From Paraspadella gotoi (Eukaryota; Chaetognatha): DNA of 64,000 nt. A program made the translations under genes and the position numbers. A model generated the notes under the pieces. That model saw only the letters and a list, made by a program, of their open reading frames with translations. It was not told the origin of the DNA and made no database searches. Below, piece by piece: positions 24,775 through 36,015 of this stretch. Position 1 is the first letter of the stretch; every line of letters starts with the position of its first letter. The DNA lies in the NCBI GenBank assembly GCA_051294375.1, contig CM119265.1, forward strand, positions 5,262,355 through 5,326,354, read 5' to 3'.

Positions 24775-24840
24775 TATAAAATTTTTTAATTGCAAACCGC
24801 CTAACTCCATTTGCCCCTATATCAACCTTTATTTTTCAGA
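24775..24840 (+). promoter_or_regulatory. possible flotillin promoter/5' UTR
   Basis: TATAAA at 24,775-24,780 lies about 175 bp before the flotillin ATG. CCTTTATTTTTCAG, ending at 24,840, also resembles a splice acceptor, so a 5' UTR intron is an alternative. Weak evidence. Confidence 0.3.
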
Positions 24841-24951
24841 TTCGGAGCCAGTCGAAACGAACCGAAATCCAACTACTCGACGTAAACAAACTTTTGGCTA
24901 CGTTCGGCTAGGAACGGTTTCATCTACTTTAAATAATCTTAAACCGCTACC

Positions 24952-26223
24952 ATGGCGGGATTTTACACCTGCGGCCCCAACGAAGCTTTGGTCATCTCGG
25001 GATGTTGCTACGGAGCTCCAGAGACGGTCGTCGGCGGTCGCGTCTTCAAGTTTCCCTTCGTTCAAAAAATCCAACGTTTATCGCTAAATACGATGACGTT
25101 GAACATCGTCTCGCCGAATGTGTTCACCGTGAGGGGCGTCGCTGTCTCCGTGGAAGGCGTGGCTCAAGTGAAGATCTCCGGGAACAACAAGGATATGCTC
25201 GAAACGGCCTGCGAGATCTTCCTCAACAAGTCCGAGACGCAGATTGCGGAAATTTGCAAGGAGACGCTCGAAGGTCATCAGCGCGAGATCATGGGAAACA
25301 TGAGCGTGGAAGACATTTACAAGGATCGACAAAAGTTCGCCAACGCGGTATTCGAGGTGGCTTCGTCAAATCTCGTGCATATGGGCATCACTGTTATCTC
25401 TTATACGATAAAGTCCCTGTCGGACGATAAGGGATACCTTGAAGCGCTAGGAATGTCGCGGACGGCTCAAGTCAAGCGCGATGCCCGAATGGGCGAGGCA
25501 GAGGCCAAGCGCGATTCTGGCATCAAGGAGGCCATGGCCATCGAACGACAGATGGAATCAAAATTTTACAACGACACCCAGATCGCTTTGGCGAAGCGGG
25601 ATTTCGAGCTAAAAAAAGCGGCGTTCGACAAGGAGGTCGAGACCAAAAAGGCCTCGTCGGCCCTGGCCTACGATCTCCAACGGGCCAAGACAAAGCAGCT
25701 CATCCAAGAGGAGAATATGCAAATCAAGGTCGTTGAGAGAATGCAGGCCATCAAGATTCAAGAGGAAGAGATGGTCCGAAAGGAAAAGGAGTTGTCGGCG
25801 ACGATCAAGCAACCGGCGGAGGCAGAAAAGTTTCGGCTGGAGAAACTGGCCGAGGCCAACAAGAACCGCGTTATTCTAGAGGGTGAGGCCGAGGCGGAAA
25901 CCGTTAGGCTGAGGGGAGAGGCAGAGGCCTTTGCTATCGAAGCCAAGGCCAAAGCCGAAGCCGAGCAGATGGCCAAAAAGGCCGACGCCTTTAAGGAATA
26001 CGATCAGGCCGCAAAGGTGTCTATGGTGCTGGACATGCTGCCAAAGCTGGCCGCCGAGTGCTCGGCGCCGATCATGAACTGTAAACAGATCAAAGTGGTG
26101 GCCTCTGGCGGCGGGGACATCGGCGCCGCCAAACTCACTTCCGAAATCATTGACATCATGGACAAGCTGCCGCTAATTATGGAGAAAAATACGGGCGTCA
26201 ATTTGGTCGAATGTTTGAAATAA
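24952..26223 (+). CDS. FLOT1: flotillin-1 (SPFH/PHB domain membrane scaffold)
   Basis: Peripheral scaffold protein on the cytoplasmic face of the plasma membrane and endosomes, which oligomerises in membrane microdomains. The 423-aa product is close to fly and vertebrate flotillin-1 in length (about 426 aa). The N-terminal block [16 protein letters not shown] and [16 protein letters not shown] belong to the PHB domain (about 1-190). [10 protein letters not shown] is matched by [19 protein letters not shown], and SYTIKSL is present. From about 190 to 360 there is a charged coiled coil rich in EA repeats ([19 protein letters not shown]), the flotillin domain. The C-terminus ([20 protein letters not shown]) also fits the family. 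The ATG sits in ACCATGG. The gene has no intron in the coding region, unlike its multi-exon neighbours. The residue equivalent to the palmitoylated Cys34 of human FLOT1 is Phe36; Cys18 and Cys19 are nearby. Confidence 0.95.
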   Translation: MAGFYTCGPNEALVISGCCYGAPETVVGGRVFKFPFVQKIQRLSLNTMTLNIVSPNVFTVRGVAVSVEGVAQVKISGNNKDMLETACEIFLNKSETQIAEICKETLEGHQREIMGNMSVEDIYKDRQKFANAVFEVASSNLVHMGITVISYTIKSLSDDKGYLEALGMSRTAQVKRDARMGEAEAKRDSGIKEAMAIERQMESKFYNDTQIALAKRDFELKKAAFDKEVETKKASSALAYDLQRAKTKQLIQEENMQIKVVERMQAIKIQEEEMVRKEKELSATIKQPAEAEKFRLEKLAEANKNRVILEGEAEAETVRLRGEAEAFAIEAKAKAEAEQMAKKADAFKEYDQAAKVSMVLDMLPKLAAECSAPIMNCKQIKVVASGGGDIGAAKLTSEIIDIMDKLPLIMEKNTGVNLVECLK

Positions 26224-26440
26224 TTCGGTGAGAGGGGGAAGTTGTTTCATTTCATCGTTTTGGTACATTTTTCTGCTGAGAATACTGTACATTTTATTTT
26301 TAGTACGGAACAAATATTTTTCTTCCGAACCAAAGTGCCTCTTTTGAAAGAAAATTAAGTCTTAGTAATTAAATTAAATGTTATTTACTCTTTTATTTTT
26401 ATATTTTGTTAAAATGTTCGTTATCAAATATTCCATATCG

Positions 26441-26446
26441 AATAAA
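26441..26446 (+). terminator. poly(A) signal of flotillin
   Basis: AATAAA 218 bp after the stop codon, followed by T-rich sequence. Confidence 0.55.
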
Positions 26447-26891
26447 CATTGATTTGTTTAAAACAATCAATCACATGGTTTTTAAAGTTTTTATTGTTAC
26501 TGAATTATAATAATATATTAATCTAGGATTTTGGATTTAATTTTGGTATCATTGCTATCATCTCAGGAAACCGATTGACCGTGTAGCTTGTTTCGCTTGC
26601 CTCGTTTGGCTTTTCTGCCTTTTTTCTCTCTCGACCAATCATAGATTTTATCTAATTTTATTATTCAATTCTCTAATCTAATTTTATCTAATTTTTATAA
26701 GTATAAATTTAATGTAGCTAGCCTCTGGCCCTCAATATCTAGTTACTATTAACGTAGTGGTAACGTAAAAATTAAACTTACGAGGGTTATTATCCCTTGA
26801 TCCTAAAATTTCATTACAAAAAATAATTAAAACTTGATATTTTAAGAACCGATGTTAACTTCACAGATATAGGCACAATTTACTTAAAATC
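26447..26891. other. intergenic, flotillin to SDR
   Basis: AT-rich and without a gene. It probably holds the SDR promoter; no clear TATA box or initiator was seen. Confidence 0.5.
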
Positions 26892-27738
26892 ATGAATCCT
26901 TCTTCGGTTTTGGTGACGGGAGCCAATCGCGGCATTGGACTGGCTTTGGTCCGCCGCTTGGTGGCAAACGATCCGCCGCCTCGCGTCATCATTGCCTCCT
27001 GTCGCCGCCCAGAGGCCGCGGATGAGCTCAACCAGTTGGCGTCAAAGAACGAAGGCGTCAAAGTTGTCGTTGTCAAGATGGACGTCAGCGACGAGGCATC
27101 TATTGTCGCCGCTTTTGAAGAGACGAAGCGCCTTTGTCCTGAAGGACTCAATCTTCTCGTCAACAACGCTGGCGGCGTTCCGGCCAAGGACAATCCTGAA
27201 CAATTCTCTTTCGACACGATGACCGAATGCTTTAAGGTATTTGCGCCGTCTTGACCAGGTTGATCGTTGAAAATTTTTTTAAATTAAAATCATAATATGA
27301 AGAATCGCCTCTTCAATATGCCAGGTCAACTCTGTTGGGCCGATGATCGTGAGCCGCACCTTCCACCCTCTGCTTGCAAAAGCCGCGGCTGCCGACGGCC
27401 CTATGTCCGCTTCCAAGTCGGCCATTATTATGATTAGCTCCGTGTTCGGTTCTTTGGAGCTCTTGTCCGGCCGATGGCCCTTTCCGATCTACGCTTACAA
27501 CGCGTCCAAGGCAGCCTTGAACATGATCGCGAAAAGTCTTGCGTTCGAGTTCGAGCCTGATGGAATCTTGGTGACTTCCGTACATCCCGGCTGGGTGAGG
27601 ACCGAAACTGGAGGCGAGAACGGAGAGTTATCGCCTGAAGAGTCCGCGGACAACCTGGTGGCGCTGATGGCTGTGGTGGAGAGCGGCAAGTTTTACGGGC
27701 ACGATTTTCTTAAGACCGGGAAATATTTGCCCTGGTGA
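26892..27738 (+). CDS. classical short-chain dehydrogenase/reductase, sniffer/C-factor-like
   Basis: NAD(P)-dependent oxidoreductase. Exons 26,892-27,236 and 27,325-27,738 (phase 0, GT-AG, 88-bp intron) give 252 aa. The Rossmann cofactor motif TGANRGIG is at 9-16 and NNAG at 91-94. The active-site Ser lies in ISSVFG (153/154), and the catalytic Tyr and Lys in YNASK (Y173, K177). HPGWVRTETGG follows, as in the sniffer/carbonyl reductase-like group of fly Sniffer (about 247 aa). Fly Sniffer reduces carbonyls and protects neurons from oxidative damage; the substrate here is unknown. The N-terminus is complete and no targeting peptide is seen. It is tail-to-tail with the sulfatase gene. Confidence 0.92.
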
Positions 27739-27768
27739 AACCCTGTTTAGTCAACCACTCGCCAATGT

Positions 27769-27774
27769 AATAAA
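27769..27774 (+). terminator. poly(A) signal of the SDR gene
   Basis: AATAAA 31 bp after the stop, followed by TTATTCTCTAGTC and T-rich sequence. Confidence 0.65.
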
Positions 27775-28190
27775 GGATGCCAAAGATTGCCGAAGAAGTT
27801 ATTCTCTAGTCTTTCGTGTCTCTTTTTCGTCCGTACGAAAAAAGGCAATGAACTGGTTTTATTTTAAATTGGGACAATTAAACTTTTGTTTGTAAAAAAA
27901 TTTAATTCTGAAAGTTTTACATGATCAAATTTTATTTTGCTTTTATTTGCAAACACGGGCATAAAGGTTGAACAAAAGGGGAAACTCCTGAGTAATAAAA
28001 TGTAACTTTGTAATTATCGAATTGGTTGAAGTCATTTGTGCTGCTGCTGGTGATGATGATCGTAGTAATTTCGTATCTCTTTAAGCTGGCCAGCTTCGGC
28101 TATTGTTTCTTTTTTGTTGCTAAATTACTTTAACCCGTTTACCAATAACGAAAATGAAATTAATGAAAACAAAAATGAAGTAAAATCGAA
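27775..28190. other. short intergenic region between convergent genes
   Basis: AT-rich; nothing recognised. It must hold the 3' UTR of the sulfatase gene on the minus strand. TTTATT near 27,951 could be its poly(A) signal. Confidence 0.5.
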
Positions 28191-31100
28191 TCAACTCTCA
28201 AAAATTGATAGCAGATTGGTGACGTCTAGAATGGTTCCACCAGCGACGCTCATCTTTCCCTGTCCATAAGCAAGTGCCGCGCTCTCTTCTCCGGTTAAGA
28301 TTTTGCGCCAGAAGACATCGGCGACGGAAAGCGTTACTGTGCCGTTCGGAAGCGGTTCGTCCGGCGAAAGCATCTCCACGACCGAGTTTCGGATTGAGAG
28401 AACGTATTTTTCCTAGCGGAAGATTTAGGAACTATCGTTAAAAAAAAAAGATTAACTTGATAGATTTAAATCTATTTGACTCATATAATACTTGCCAGTT
28501 GCAGAAAACTTCCTAAATACAAGTTTTATCCGATAAAAATTTTAATTATCTCCCGACCCGAATTTAACTAAAAACTCTTCCCAGTTCTCGCTCCCCAACC
28601 TTTGTATCGATGAAATCGAAGACCAACGTGCCCTCGACTCCCTCGGCTTTCTCCGGCAAAACTCTCAGCGGCATCATGTGGATGATTTGATGCATTTTGA
28701 TGGACATGATCTTTTCCTTCATTCGACCCGGATGGATGTTTTCTCCCGCCGTTTCGAGCGCCTGAGGGGGAAGGCGGGGATTTCGTAGATGAATTTCTTA
28801 ATTTTACACATTTCAAATGAAGAAAAGTTGAGCGTGAAAACGAAGACGATAATAAAGATTTAGTCATCAAAAGTTTGATTATACACTAATTTTGACTATA
28901 AACATCTTAAGTTATCCAAAAATATTTGATTCCAGATTTTTATTGAAAAAATGTCTACGTAGTGGTATCTACGTAAAAAGTAAATAAATAGGTTGCAACG
29001 GTCTTTAGCATAACAATAGACAAAATCGTGTGAACGAGGTTGAACTCGTTCTGTGGTCACTGGTCAGGTTTAAATGAACCCCAAACGGTAAAGTGGTTGT
29101 TGTTTACTAAAATTTTCACTGAAGTGACCAAAAAAACCACCTGAGTCAAGTAGTAGTTCCTTCCGTTGGCGCTCGTCTGCTCGGCCGCCATCGCTTTCAG
29201 CGCCACGATCCTTAGCGTCTTCGCCCTTTCGTCGGCATCGGGCGTCCCCTCTTCAGACACCAACGCCATCGTCGCCAATTCGAGCGCCAACTGCGACTCC
29301 AACGGGTCGTACCGCCCGGCTTCTTTGAAGCGCTGCTCCGTTTTATCCAGCGCCTCTTTGGAAGCAGCCAGCGTTTTCTCCACGCCCCCGAAAAGCTCCA
29401 CGTAGCGTTGGGCTTTGAAGAGCCGCGGAAGGGGGATCAGATCTTCGGCGTATCCGGAAAACCATCCCATGTAGAGGTTGAAGATGCCTGTGATCACGGA
29501 AATGTAGTCGTTACCTTTCAAAATGTAACTTTATCGTCAACCTTACCTCTTATCGACCATTTCAGAGTTCCGTAATGTTCGTACAGGTAAGGGTTATTCT
29601 TCAATTTCGGCGGCAATTCGATCATGTATTGCAAGTCGTCCAAGTGAATGCCTTTGTTCATCAATCGCAATGTTTGATCGTGCACATATTGTATACCGTC
29701 ACGGTATTCGGTCAATTGCCTAAAACGCAGATAATAGGTCTATTATTCCGTAATTCCAACTTTGAAGGGTTCTTAAAATTATTTTGTATATTTGGATATT
29801 TAATAAGGGTGACTTCACCAACCTATAAATTTCATCAGCGCCGACGACCTCATTGAGATGGCAAGGAACAAGGTAATCTGGTTTCAACTTGCGCATGAGA
29901 TCAAGAGAAGTGTACCACTTCTTGGCGTTTCTCGCCGGGTTTCCTCTAATGGCGTACAGGTTCGGAAATGTCCTGAATGTGATAATTTTGAAATTTGCTT
30001 GTTATTTTTCGTTTATGTTGTATATCTTCGTTGCGGTAAAATCGATAGCTGATAAATTATTAATGGTTATGTTCTTTACAAAATTGTTAATGAGAACTAG
30101 TGAAACATTTTTTTTAACAATATCTTGGTAGGTTATCGTTTGAATACTAACTTTTTTAAATTATAAAATATTACCTATAAAAGTTATCTGCGGGAATAAG
30201 GACTTTGGTCTTCGGGAACCAGACTATTATCTGATCGTCAGTCTCTCCGGGGGCGTGATACAGAGTCATTTCTAAATCTCCCGCGATCTTCACAGTGAGT
30301 TCTTTCTTAAACGTCACGGTTGGCATCACGTAAGTCGAGAGACCTTTTTTTAAGATTTATAAGTTTCCTCGTGTTTAATAACTACTATATTTAATCAAGA
30401 CAGCAGAAACAATTGCCTTTTGCGTCGACCTCTTTGGTGAGGAGTGTTCCAAGGCCAGAGCTTTTATGCCATTTGGGCGGAAGAGTTACCCCGAATTGCC
30501 TGAAGTAGGAATAAAAACAGAAACCACTTTATAATATTAGAAAACACTTATGTCGAAGCGTAATTTCGGCATTGATTGTCTCATTTTCTTCTAGTCGTTG
30601 CAACGTTGGTCTATCTCTGTATTTTTGTTTGTCAGTCGGCGAAATGCCTCACGGGCGAAATTTGTTCCATTGACAAAACGTGACATTTCGTATTTGATAA
30701 ACTTTCCTCTTTAATTATATTTAATGTTTAAAAGCAAAGTGTTTCTGCGTCGGTTGCAAGTTGCCTGAACTTAGCCATATTTTATCTATTGTTACATTAT
30801 TATTTCAGAAACATCTGTACAAACCTATAAGCCCTCTTTAAAACGAGATCGGGCGTTGATAGAAACTGTTGGATCTCTTTAACGGTCTCCTCATGCGAAT
30901 AAATTGGCGGCGGGTTTTTGGGATCTTCGATGAACGCTCGTGTCCCTGTAAGATTTTTTGGAAAAAAAGTAATCCCTCTTTTCAAGAGTCTTCAGTCTTG
31001 TTTATACGGTGCCACTTAATTTGTGGCGAATCAAAATTCTGATATAAAACTAGATATTTTTCGGCCACAGGGCTGATATGCTTTACCCGTGATATGATCC

Positions 31101-31916
31101 GAGTGGAAATGTGTGTACACAATCCCGACAACGGGTTTCTTCGTGATCTTTCGAAATTCCGCCATGATTTCCCTTAAGAAATTAAGATCGAATATAAATG
31201 TTTCGTGATAAGGTTTTTCTTGAATACTAAGTCATAAGCATGAGCCGTAATAAATGTGAATATCACCTTCATAAAGCTCAATGAAGACTGAAAGATTTAA
31301 AATTTAATGTTTAGGGTAAGAAAGCTTGGCCACCAATTGTATTTAGTAATTGTTGTTTAATTATTTATTTGTATTTTCAAAATATTCTTTGATGTCATTT
31401 TGTTTTATTTGTATTTTAAAATTATTTGTAATTTTCAAATATTCCCCCGATGTCATTTTGTTTTCCAAGAAAACCTAGCGGCGCTATGAGCCTCCGTCGT
31501 GTCGACGATTACGACTCCGTCCCTTCCCTCGATCATGATACTGTTGGCAATGGCGTAACCACGCGCGAGGTAGACGCCGGGTCGGATCTCGAAAACCCCC
31601 TTGACTTTGATGCGATCAGAAAAGTCGGCGAGCGCGGGATGCGTTGGAACGTCGCCCTCGGTTGTAGTACCGCGTAAAGGGCCTGTTAGGCATAGAATAA
31701 AACGCAAATCGACGAACGGGGCTTAGTGAATCTGAATATTGATTGAAAAAGAGTGTCCTGTAGCTACTTCAGACGAAGAAGAAGGTCTGCGAAATAACTA
31801 AACAACTTACCTTGGTCATATTTCGTTTTGGCAAATTTTTCCTGTATTTTTGGATAATACGATGCAAAGAGGATGCCAATGACGAAAAAGACGATGGAGT
31901 TCAGTCCGAATTCCAT
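28191..31916 (-). CDS. metallo-beta-lactamase-fold alkyl/aryl sulfatase (SdsA1/BDS1-like)
   Basis: Predicted Zn-dependent hydrolase of alkyl sulfate esters. Exons in transcript order: 31,811-31,916, 31,475-31,682, 31,087-31,172, 30,825-30,945, 30,417-30,499, 30,175-30,343, 29,823-29,972, 29,547-29,719, 29,141-29,487, 28,600-28,761 and 28,191-28,412. Phases close throughout to 608 aa. Residues 1-22 are hydrophobic (NSIVFFVIGILFASYY), a signal peptide or membrane anchor. The metal-binding motif THFHSDH supplies H126, H128, D130 and H131. APGETDDQI (232-240), IPADN (251-255) and VPCH (His296) fill the positions of the remaining ligands; the second acidic ligand is Asp where SdsA1 has Glu. LYAIRG and the helical middle match the type III sulfatase dimerisation domain. 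The C-terminus (about 490-608) resembles the SCP2-like domain. Intron 5 uses a GC donor. The natural substrate is not known. Confidence 0.88.
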
Positions 31917-32811
31917 TTTCGCAATTTGGAAAACGGAGGAACGTATTCAACTGTTGGTCACGTAAATCTAAAGACGGCGAGTGAGTGAAGAGCGAGTTAA
32001 CAGATGCGAAAGAAAGAGGAAAAAATTTTAATTTAAAAAAAATTTACGCTGAGCATTTTTGTTTGGTTAACTTCGATCAGGTTTATAGAAAGAATTAAAA
32101 ATTATTTCGAACAAACATATGGATGACAATTTTTTATATTTATTTACGTGTAAAATTTTGTGAACAGTCAGCACAAAAATTATACAATGGTCTAATCAAT
32201 AACATGAAGATTATAAATTTTTCTTTCGAGTTGCCTTCTGAAAAAAAGGCGTTTTGAAGTACTGGGGACTAGTCACGATTAAAAAGATAAATTCTACTTA
32301 TCAGAAGAAGTATGAGCAAACAAAGTCGAGACAAAATAAGAGTTTTAAAAAGGAATAAGTCAATATATTATTCATAAAAACGAACATAATATGAATATAA
32401 TTTTTTCTCTACTAATCTTCATAATACGCTATTTTCATGGATTTGGTTAATGTATTATTGTTTCATAAAAAATTATGAGGGTGACTGACAGACCAACAAC
32501 GCCAAAAACTCGATTAGTGCCGTTACTGTTGTTAGCAGTCGCGACTAAAAACTCAGTTGTTATCATAATCACACAATAATGAAATAACCTTTGCCCAAAC
32601 ACAAGTGGCACTAATTTTTTTTGGCGTTTTTAAAAATCTAAATGAAATAAAAATTATATTATCCTAGCCTTGTTTCCGCAACAAGTGAGGAGAGAAACAG
32701 AATATTAGAAAATTAGAAAATATTACAATAAAATTACAAAAGTTCATTAATAGTCCGTACTTTTATTAGTTTTCGAACTAGTTTAAGAGTTCTACTTCTT
32801 CATATTGTTTT
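31917..32811. other. intergenic, sulfatase 5' side to transporter 3' side
   Basis: AT-rich with no gene seen. It contains the 3' UTR of the SLC46-like gene on the minus strand and presumably the sulfatase promoter. Confidence 0.5.
32762..32767 (-). terminator. poly(A) signal of the SLC46-like gene
   Basis: TTTATT on plus (AATAAA on minus), 45 bp after the stop codon. Confidence 0.55.
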
Positions 32812-35590
32812 TCAAGTCTTTACCTCTTCCCCTCCTCCGACTCTCTCCGCCCCAAACGGCCCCTCCACTTCTGCTACTTCCTGCTCATAATTGTAAGACC
32901 CGTTGATGACGACCGGAGGATCGTTCTTATCGGCAGCTTTCCCCGCTGCGGCGCCGCCGTGCTGCTGCCACAGGACGCTGCCAACGACGACGCCGGTTGT
33001 AAAGTAGAGTCCGGAGCAGACAAAGAAGGCGGTGCCGGGCTCAGTGGCCACAGTGGCGCCGTAGACGGAATTGAGCATCAGCGTGCCCAGGAATCGACCC
33101 AGAGTCTCGACGAAGATGATGTAGGTGAAGAGGAGGCCGTTGTCAGCCTCGGGATGGAGTTTGGAGAGAAGGGCTTTGAGAACGGAGACGCAGAGGCCTG
33201 TGGAGGAGCAGGTTGATCTAGTAACGGAGTTGATCTTGAGTAACGGAGTGGGCCAAGCTCAGCCAACCTGGTCATAACCCAATCCCTAATTCTAAACACT
33301 AACCCCATTGTCTATCCTAACTCTAATCCCTAACCATAACCCCCCAATCTAATCTTTAATCTCATAAACTAACTTAATTCTGACCAAAGTGCTTTTGAAA
33401 TACTACTTTCTGGCCAAAATATCAATTCAAATGAAAAACCTTTTACGCATCCTAACGGAATGCAAGAAAACATCATCGCGTCGTTTGTCGAAAATCCTTC
33501 CAAAATGGTCGAGGCCGTTCCCGAAACGGCTCCCATTATAATCAGTCCTGAGAATTAAAACTTTATTTTATTTCATTTGATTTATTCAATCATTCATTTC
33601 TTTCATTCGTTCACCGGAATCTTTAATGATTGGCCCCAAAAACTTGGCTGATAACGCCAAACAGATGGGATTGAGCAGCAAATAACTGCAGGTGTAGATG
33701 CCGATCCTCATCGGTTGCCAACACAGGGGTCGATTCATCTGGTAGAGATAGATGAGCTTGTGGTCGTTGAAGGTGACGGAGATGATGGCGAAGGCGATGG
33801 TGAAGAAGATGAATTGAGTGAAGGGTTTTCCTTTTTCGTCCAGAGTCAATCTGCATATCGTTTTCACGTTTTGGATGGGTTTGTACCTGAAGGAAGAGAA
33901 AAAACGGCGTGGTATAAAAACGGGGAGAGAATAGTTGTGATTTCTTTCTTTTTTTTTAGTTTGACTCTTTCTTTTTTCTTTTACTTCACTTTTCTTTTAT
34001 TTTTGTTGCTATGTCTCTCAAATTTGGACCAAAGTACTGACTGATTTTAAAATTATTTCTCTTTCTGAAGCCGAGACTCTTTCCTCTCCAGATTCAATTT
34101 TGACTCCCGTTCCTTCACCACTAACTTCTTGTCCTTGTGTCGCACGACCGTCTCTTGCAGCATGAACACGGTGTACAACAGCACGAGGACGTAGATGATG
34201 AGTAAAGGGACGAAGTGCCAGATGATAACCGCGCCGGCGGCCTGGAGCCAGGCGTTGTAAACGAACACCCCTAGCCCGATGAAGACCATGAGCAGACCCT
34301 GAAGGACGGTCACGCGAAAGGTTCGGTTCTGTTGCGTCGTGATGTCGGCCAGGTAGGCGAAGGCTGAACCGGCGAAGGGATGAGTGAGTTAATGGCAATA
34401 TGGCGTTCGTGGGTGAGGAGCGATTGTAAAGGTGCCGGGCGAAAATAAATTTCAAAGTAATTTAATTTTATTACGTTAGCGATTTTTTCGAGAATTTTAA
34501 ACGGAGAGGGGAAAAAAAATGTGCCCTTTTTCGATGATAAAAAGGGGAAAGTGGTTTATTCCTAGTGATAAGATGGGCTTGTTTGCCTAACGCACCTTGG
34601 AATAGTTAAAAATTTATATCTCCTCCGCCAAATGATCTTTTTTTGGTAATTAACTACTTAATAATACCCGCCAGCGTGGTATTCTCCGTAAACCCGAGAA
34701 TAAAGTCGCCCACCAGCAAGATCCACAATTCGCCCTTCGTCAAAAACGTCAAGAGGGTCATGGCAACTTTGAAGGCTCCGCCAATGGCGCCCAAGATCAG
34801 CGCCAGCTTTCGGCCGAAGATGTCAGTCAGGGGACCTATAAAGACCAGCGCCAAAACGTTGGGCAGAGCCTTTGCGAACTCGCTGAAGGTGTTGTAGAAG
34901 GACGTGTATTTTTGGATTTTGTCGGTGATGGCTGTCGCGTTGGGGTCACTGATTCGTGGAGGGTTCATAATAATTTATATTATTAACTTTTTATTTTAGT
35001 TAAAAAAAAAAGAAATATTTTCTTTTAAATGTGAAATTTATTTTTAATTCCATGTATAATTTTTACTTTTTAAAAGGTTTTGTTATAAATTTCTTAAAAA
35101 AAAGATTATGGAATTTCTAAATAATAATATCAAAAACTAAACTACTGAGAATTGCATATTGAGGAGCAATGCCTTCTTCTCCACAACCTCACCCGCTATC
35201 ATTAAAGATTTTACAGAGAGACCCGGTTGAATCTCGATCGACGGTCGTATTGGACACCTTTTCTGCGATGGTGTGATAAATGTATTGCGTCTCTATCAGT
35301 CCAATAAAGATGGCGCACATTTGGATACCGATGGCGACTGGCTCTACCAAGCGGACTCTTCGAATGCAACCTGACGACGCCGCTTCGTCCGTCGTCGTTT
35401 CGGGCGGCGCCGGAGGGCGGGGATCGACTTCCACATCCTCGGTCCTCAACACCGCGTCCTCCCCTTCCTCTTCGGTCGCCGCCACTTGACCGTCATCGTC
35501 CAACAGATGGAATTGCGAGTCGCGGCGAAGATCTTGGATGGAATCGTTGACGCCCAAGGAATGGCGGTTAACGGATTTCTCAGTTGCCAT
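32812..35590 (-). CDS. MFS transporter, SLC46 (proton-coupled folate transporter-like) family
   Basis: Multi-pass membrane carrier of the major facilitator superfamily. Exons in transcript order: 35,193-35,590, 34,668-34,948, about 34,126-34,363, 33,615-33,886, 33,440-33,547 and 32,812-33,197, giving about 560 aa. The third exon's donor is uncertain: 34,126 (GTTAGT) is preferred, but 34,078 also keeps phase and gives 576 aa. A cytoplasmic N-terminus of about 80 residues is acidic. TM1 is VEPVAIGIQMCAIFIGL (about 83-106), followed by a luminal loop with an NTT glycosylation site. GPLTDIFGRK is the MFS signature between TM2 and TM3. LWILLVGDFILGFTE, FAYLADIT, HKLIYLY and RFLGTLMLNSVYG follow the SLC46 order. 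SLC46 members carry folates, heme or muropeptide-type cargo; the substrate cannot be read from sequence. Confidence 0.85.
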
Positions 35591-35917
35591 GGCGACGAAC
35601 TTTTAAACGCGGGGCGATTGAACCGAGGAAAAGAAAGAAAAGTAAAAAAAAAAAAAAACTGTTGGAAGAGGCTCATTGAACGGCCCTGTTTTGTTTATCG
35701 GACGACCGTCGATCAAAGATTTGAAAGATTAGAAAGCTCGTGATATTTCTTTAATTTTTAATTTTTTTTTTCTTATTCTTTTTTCGCAATCGTCATTTAT
35801 CGCACAGTTTTCAGTTTTAGAGAGCGAACTGCTAAGTTTTCTTGAGTAGAACAATGTTTGCGAGGAAGGATCGGATTTTTGAGTATAGAGATTTGTCTTT
35901 TTGCAAGGGAGAGAAGC

Positions 35918-36015
<98 letters not shown>

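Larger units (their letters stand above)
22897..24951. other. RFX 3' UTR and intergenic region before flotillin
   Basis: AT-rich, without a supported gene. It contains a short CT tract (24,409-24,434) and a poly-A run (24,738-24,754). It is the clean partner of about 11,848-14,390. Confidence 0.6.
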
